A DNA stretch of 9,264 nucleotides from an uncultured Faecalibacterium sp. (GTDB taxonomy: Bacteria > Bacillota > Clostridia > Oscillospirales > Ruminococcaceae): NCBI GenBank assembly GCA_934561485.1, contig CAKTGS010000080.1, forward strand, positions 1 to 9,264. Reading direction: 5' to 3'. Positions 6,375 to 9,264 of this stretch are shown here, piece by piece. The translations under genes and the position numbers were made by a program. How positions within the stretch are numbered: the first letter of the stretch is position 1; every line of letters starts with the position of its first letter. The notes under the pieces are model-generated. The model ran no database searches. It was not told the DNA's origin and saw only the letters and a program-made list of their open reading frames with translations.

Positions 6375-7491
6375 GGTTCTGTTCCTCCTGCATCTGCTTC
6401 TGCAGCTCCCGCTCAAAGGCGGCAGCGTCCAAGGGCAAGGGCACTTTTTCGCCCCGCCAGGCCGAAAGATAGGCGGCGTCCGTCAGTTCCAGCGCCCGCA
6501 CGCCCTCCACGCCCGGGGCGGTAAGGGGGGTGCCGTGCAGGATGGCGTCCGCAAAGTTGGCCAGCATTTCGGGGTATGGCTCCTCCTGGGGGCCGAAGTT
6601 CTCCTGCACGGTGGTCTCGGCAAACTGCTGCCGGGCCGTGCAGGAAGCGGTGCGGCGGTAGGTCTCGGTGTCCTGGGCGTAGGTGTGCAGGGTCAGGGTG
6701 TCGTCCTCCAGCAGCGCGGTGCCCCGGGTGCCCACCACCTTCAGCCGCTCGGTCCAGGTACCCTCGCCGGTGGTCAGGATCAAGGCCGCCGTGCGCTTGT
6801 GCGGGTACTCCATGAGCAGGGTGGCCTCGTCATCCACCGCAAAATCGTTATACTTACCGTATGGTATCATAGCATAAATACTTTTCGGCATCCCGAACAG
6901 CCACTGCCAGATGTCCAGAATGTGCTGCCCCTGGTTGAGCAGCGCACCGCCGCCCTCCCCGTTCCAGCTGGAACGCCAGCTGCCGGAGCGGTGGTACTGC
7001 CAGGTGCGGAAGTAGCGGCTGTTTTCCAGCAGGATGCGCTGCACCTGCCCCAGCTGGCCGGACTGCAGCAGCTCCTTCAGCCGCCGGTACTTGCGGTAGC
7101 ACCGCTGGTGGAACATCATGGCAAACACCAGCCCGCTCTGCCGGGCGGCCCGGTTCATTTCCAGCGCCGGGGCCAGCGAGGATGCCGAGGGCTTGTCGCA
7201 CAGCACATGCTTGCCGTGGGCAAAGGCCTGCTGCACCAGTTCCGGGTGGCTCTTGTGAGGGGTGACCACCAGCACGGCGTCAAACGCATCGGCGTGGGTG
7301 TACAGCTCCTCGGCGCTGGCGCACACCAGCACCTGGGGCGGCAGGGTCTGCTGCGCCCACTGCTGTGCTTCGGCATGGCGGCACACCACCGCCGCCAGTG
7401 TCATGGCCCCGGCCTCGCCCCGGGCGATCATCTGGGCGTACTTGCGCCCCATGGAGCCGGTGCCGATGACGGCTGCGCGTACGATCTGCAT
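6367..7491 (-). CDS. Gfo/Idh/MocA-family NAD(P)-dependent oxidoreductase (first of pair)
   Basis: A 374-residue oxidoreductase of normal family length. The Rossmann domain begins VIGTGSMG (8-15). CDKP (98-101) matches the family EKP motif and keeps the lysine (K100). The C-terminal domain has GGGALLNQGQHILDIWQWLFG from 180, with H190 and D193 in the usual catalytic places. Members oxidise or reduce sugars, inositols and related alcohols using NAD(P). The start at 7491 has AGGAGG 7 nt upstream. It follows the GTPase gene by 30 nt and overlaps the next oxidoreductase by 8 nt, so it is the middle gene of an operon. Residues about 276-310 hold a polar, Gln/Glu-rich stretch. The sequence alone does not give the substrate. 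Confidence 0.88.
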   Translation of the reverse strand: MQIVRAAVIGTGSMGRKYAQMIARGEAGAMTLAAVVCRHAEAQQWAQQTLPPQVLVCASAEELYTHADAFDAVLVVTPHKSHPELVQQAFAHGKHVLCDKPSASSLAPALEMNRAARQSGLVFAMMFHQRCYRKYRRLKELLQSGQLGQVQRILLENSRYFRTWQYHRSGSWRSSWNGEGGGALLNQGQHILDIWQWLFGMPKSIYAMIPYGKYNDFAVDDEATLLMEYPHKRTAALILTTGEGTWTERLKVVGTRGTALLEDDTLTLHTYAQDTETYRRTASCTARQQFAETTVQENFGPQEEPYPEMLANFADAILHGTPLTAPGVEGVRALELTDAAYLSAWRGEKVPLPLDAAAFERELQKQMQEEQNHG

Positions 7492-7521
7492 AAAAAGCCC
7501 TCCTGATTCCAGTTTGTAGTG

Positions 7522-8457
7522 TTATTCGTGGAGTTTCTGCTCGATTTCCGCCTTGTTCAGCCCCTCGCCGATCACGATCAGCACGTCCTGCCCCTGGGGG
7601 ATGGGGGCCAGCGTCTGCCCGGCGGCGGTGGCGTTCAGTTCCAGCCAGCCCTCCGCCGTGGGGGCAAAGCCCTTTACCCGCAGCACATGGCCGCAGCGCG
7701 GGTCCGCAAACAGGCGTCTGGCCGCCGCCTGCAGCTGCTCCAGCGTGAGCTTTTGTTCCAGAAAGCACAGGGACGAAAAGGCTTGGTGCTCGTCAAAGTG
7801 CAGCTTTTCGCAGCTGGCCTGACGGTACCCGCAGGCAGCCAGCGATGCCATATCCTCTGCCGTCAGCTGTGCCCAGTCCTTCTGCCAGATCTCCCCGGGA
7901 GCAAACCGGCGGGACGCCTTGCACCCTGCCAGGGCCTTGTCCAGGCGGGCAGCGGCGGCGGCCCGCTGGGCATCGCTTGCCAGCTGGCTGCGGCTCAGCA
8001 GCACGGCCCCGGCGTTTACCGTCTCGGAGGCCAGCAGATACTCCGCCTGGGGGGAGAGCCGCTGCGGCAGCAGGGCGTCCACAATGGCAATGACGTTGCC
8101 AATGGTGTACCAGCGGTCCAGCGGGTCGTCCCGCAGCACATCAAAGAATTCGTCCACATCAAAAATGCCGCTTGGCTCCACCACCACCCGGTCGAACCCG
8201 CGCATGGCCAGCGCAATGAGCTTGGTACGCATCCGGCGCTGGTGGGTGTCGCAGTCGCACCCGCCGCTGATGGTTTCCAGGTCGCACCGGTCCCCCAGCA
8301 GGTCCTGCACCAGCATGGCGTCCACGTTCACCGCGCCAAAGTCGTTTTCCAGGATGCACACATTGTGCCCCTGCTCCACAAGATACCGGACGTACCGCCG
8401 CAGAAACGTGGTTTTGCCTGCGCCCAGAAAGCCCGTGATCAGATCTACCTGTACCAT
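7522..8457 (-). CDS. Divergent COG0523 (CobW/G3E) P-loop GTPase
   Basis: A 311-residue protein of the COG0523 group, whose characterised members are metal chaperones or insertases (zinc, cobalt, nickel). Walker A GFLGAGKTT (9-17) and LENDFGAVNVD (36-46) are clear, as is VVVEPSG (91-97). The family metal site CxCC reads C67-D-C-D70 (GGCDCD), and the NKxD guanine-specificity motif is not recognisable: the expected place reads LLSRSQL (153-159). The C-terminal domain ends near 300. The ATG at 8457 is chosen because GGGAGGTG lies upstream; a start at 8484 would put that site inside the gene. It is probably the first gene of an operon with two oxidoreductases. Metal delivery is inferred from the family; the altered cysteines may change or remove it. 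No Zur-like box is visible. Confidence 0.85.
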   Translation of the reverse strand: MVQVDLITGFLGAGKTTFLRRYVRYLVEQGHNVCILENDFGAVNVDAMLVQDLLGDRCDLETISGGCDCDTHQRRMRTKLIALAMRGFDRVVVEPSGIFDVDEFFDVLRDDPLDRWYTIGNVIAIVDALLPQRLSPQAEYLLASETVNAGAVLLSRSQLASDAQRAAAAARLDKALAGCKASRRFAPGEIWQKDWAQLTAEDMASLAACGYRQASCEKLHFDEHQAFSSLCFLEQKLTLEQLQAAARRLFADPRCGHVLRVKGFAPTAEGWLELNATAAGQTLAPIPQGQDVLIVIGEGLNKAEIEQKLHE

Positions 8458-8501
8458 ACGATAAAGCACCTCCCGTGCTGTCACTGCTCCATTCCGCTCC
8501 C

Positions 8502-8507
8502 AGTATA
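8502..8507 (-). promoter_or_regulatory. Probable -10 element of the GTPase-oxidoreductase operon
   Basis: The minus strand has TATACT about 45 nt before the GTPase ATG, downstream of the preceding terminator. No convincing -35 is found 16-18 bp upstream (CTGGCG at 18 bp is the nearest), so this promoter may be weak or need an activator. Confidence 0.45.
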
Positions 8508-8541
8508 CCGCATACGGCCCCGCTGCGCCAGTGGCTGGGCC

Positions 8542-8578
8542 AAAAAAGAAGAGCCGCCCCCGGGGGACGGCCCTTCTT
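8542..8578 (-). terminator. Intrinsic terminator of the hemW-like remnant
   Basis: On the minus strand a long GC-rich stem (8578-8546) starts AAGAAGGGCCG and closes with CGGCTCTTCTT. It contains two G-T pairs, has a tight loop and is followed by six T. It begins about 9 nt after the remnant's stop codon. It shares the core AAGGGCCGTCCC with the terminator at 9113. Confidence 0.9.
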
Positions 8579-8586
8579 TGCAGGAT

Positions 8587-8772
8587 TCAGAGGATATTTT
8601 CCCGGAACAGGCCCTTCACCGTGGGTCTCCAGCCGGTGTCCGTCTTTTCGGCCAGGCCGTTTTCCACCGCCTTGTCCAGCTGGGTGGAAAACGCTTCCGG
8701 CACCGCCTGCCCGAAGTGCTCGGCAAACAGGTCGGCGGTCACGCCATCGGTCAGGTGCATCCGCCCCCGCAG
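8587..8772 (-). pseudogene. 3' remnant of a probable hemW-like (radical SAM) gene
   Basis: On the minus strand, about 60 codons end at TGA (8589-8587) just before a strong terminator. They read MHLTDGVTADLFAEHFGQ near the left end of the fragment and GLAEKTDTGWRPTVKGLF near its C-terminus. The pattern DGV-x-F-x-FG-x-L-x-GL-x-GWR-T-x-GLF resembles the C-terminal winged-helix domain of HemW/HemN-type proteins (HemW is a haem chaperone of about 380 residues). The radical SAM core with its CxxxCxxC cluster site is missing. Homology ends near base 8772, where LysR sequence begins on the other strand. An ATG at 8760 could open a 57-residue reading frame, but no ribosome binding site precedes it. 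The family call rests on a short stretch and is moderate. Confidence 0.6.
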
Positions 8773-9095
8773 AATTGCAGGACGAGACCCTGATCCTGAC
8801 CCATGAAGATCCCGATGGCGGCACAGAGGAGCTGCTGCGCAAGTATTACAGCCAGCTGGGGATGAAGGGCAACCCCACCCTGCACACCCGCACGGTAGAG
8901 GAGCTGTTTTTGCTCACCAGCTGCGGCATGGGCATCGGGCTGCTGCCCACCGTCTCGCCCAGCTGGCTGCTGCCGGACCTGCGCGTTGTGCCCATTGACA
9001 GCCCTGCGTGGGACCTGCAGTTCCTGCTGATCTCCCGCCGCGAACACAGCCGCGCCAGCGTGCGCGCCATGTTTGAGCTGGTAAAGGAGCTGTGA
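8772..9095 (+). pseudogene. 3' remnant of a LysR-family regulator gene
   Basis: About 107 codons encode the C-terminal part of a LysR substrate-binding domain, from ELQDETLILTHED through RTVEELFLLTSCGMGIGLLP, then LRVVPIDSPAWDLQFLLISR, to a stop at 9093-9095. LysR proteins have about 300 residues; the DNA-binding helix-turn-helix and the first half of the sensor domain are missing. Upstream in the same frame the sequence is only the antisense of the hemW-like remnant. The first in-frame ATG lies inside a conserved region, and no ribosome binding site is present. It should be non-functional as a regulator. Its natural terminator is intact 18 nt after the stop. Confidence 0.82.
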
Positions 9096-9112
9096 CTTTA
9101 AAAGGATACGCC

Positions 9113-9142
9113 AAGGGCCGTCCCGGTGGGGACGGCCCTTTT
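9113..9142 (+). terminator. Intrinsic terminator of the LysR remnant
   Basis: AAGGGCCGTCCC pairs perfectly over 12 bp with GGGACGGCCCTT across the loop GGTG (9113-9140). A short T-run follows (TTTT, 9139-9142). The stem core is shared with the terminator at 8542-8578. Confidence 0.88.
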
Positions 9143-9191
9143 GCCGGGAGCATTGCTCCTCTGCACGGTATTTTTGTGCCGCCGATGCAAC

Positions 9192-9223
9192 AAAAAAGCG
9201 TTCTGAGAAATCTCAGAACGCTT
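9192..9223 (-). terminator. Intrinsic terminator of the initiator tRNA gene
   Basis: On the minus strand, two bases after the tRNA CCA end, AAGCGTTCTGAG pairs over 12 bp with CTCAGAACGCTT (loop ATTT) and is followed by TTTT. It ends the tRNA-Met transcript entering from the right. Confidence 0.92.
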
Positions 9224-9225
9224 GG

Positions 9226-9264
9226 TGGTTGCGGGGGCCGGATTTGAACCAACGACCTTCGGGT
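9226..9264 (-). tRNA. Initiator tRNA-Met (fMet), 5' part cut by window edge
   Basis: The minus strand reads the 3' anticodon-stem region ACCCGAAGG, a T arm with loop TTCAAAT, acceptor strand CCCCGCA, discriminator A and encoded CCA. The A at position 72 before discriminator A is the mark of initiator tRNAs, whose 1-72 pair is C-A mismatched. The GGGC/ACCCG stem type also fits initiator tRNA. The anticodon is outside the window, so identity rests on these features. Confidence 0.85.

Noticed and set aside
5343..6524. Long plus-strand frame opposite the oxidoreductases (also 6373-7506 and 7519-8793)
   Set aside because: Low-complexity antisense translations of recognisable minus-strand enzymes, arising from strong third-position GC bias.
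8475..9095. 206-codon plus-strand frame as a complete protein containing the LysR part
   Set aside because: Its first 100 codons are antisense to the hemW-like remnant and its terminator. Only the part from about 8772 resembles a protein family.
1..9264. Genomic island or tRNA-borne integrative element, given tRNA genes at both ends
   Set aside because: No integrase, no direct repeat of a tRNA 3' end inside the window, and no mobile or phage genes. The two tRNAs differ and the content looks like core metabolism.
9226..9264. T-stem of the initiator tRNA with two G-T pairs (GTTGG/CCGGC) as a sign of decay
   Set aside because: G-U pairs are tolerated in this stem. Acceptor arm, CCA and terminator are all intact, so the gene looks functional.

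Overview
The window looks like chromosomal DNA from a GC-rich, low-oxygen Firmicute, most likely an Oscillospiraceae/Ruminococcaceae gut bacterium of the Faecalibacterium-Gemmiger-Subdoligranulum kind. This is inferred from strong GGAGG-type ribosome binding sites, sigma-A promoters (several with extended -10), CCA encoded in the tRNA gene, dominant CTG leucine codons and the gene families present. No phage, insertion sequence, CRISPR array or defence genes are visible. Both window edges cut tRNA genes on the minus strand: tRNA-Leu(CAG) on the left and initiator tRNA-Met on the right.

Layout, left to right. (1) 1-228: partial tRNA-Leu with its own near-consensus promoter, then the terminator of the next operon. 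(2) 253-3384, minus strand: a tightly overlapping three-gene operon encoding a short KdpD-like sensor kinase, a KdpE-like response regulator and an ArsB/NhaD-type ion permease, with promoter at about 3426-3457. (3) 3478-4594, plus strand: an L-threonine aldolase-type PLP enzyme with a consensus promoter, divergent from the kinase operon. (4) 4616-5344, plus strand: a stand-alone glucose-type PTS EIIA protein behind a TTGCA-rich promoter and a structured leader, ending in a 36-nt perfectly palindromic terminator. (5) 5361-8507, minus strand: an apparent three-gene operon encoding a divergent COG0523/CobW-type GTPase followed by two different Gfo/Idh/MocA-family oxidoreductases. (6) 8542-9142: two 5'-truncated gene remnants, the 3' end of a probable hemW-like gene (minus) and the 3' end of a LysR regulator (plus), abutting near base 8772 and each keeping its own terminator. 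(7) 9192-9264: terminator and 3' part of the initiator tRNA.

How the genes work together: the kinase, regulator and permease are translationally coupled and probably form a sense-and-transport unit for an ion or anion. The GTPase and two oxidoreductases share one transcript and may form a metal-linked redox or sugar-modification pathway of unknown substrate. This operon, the unusual motifs in its GTPase, and the remnant junction are the parts most worth a second look. Everything here comes from reading the sequence; no database search was run.
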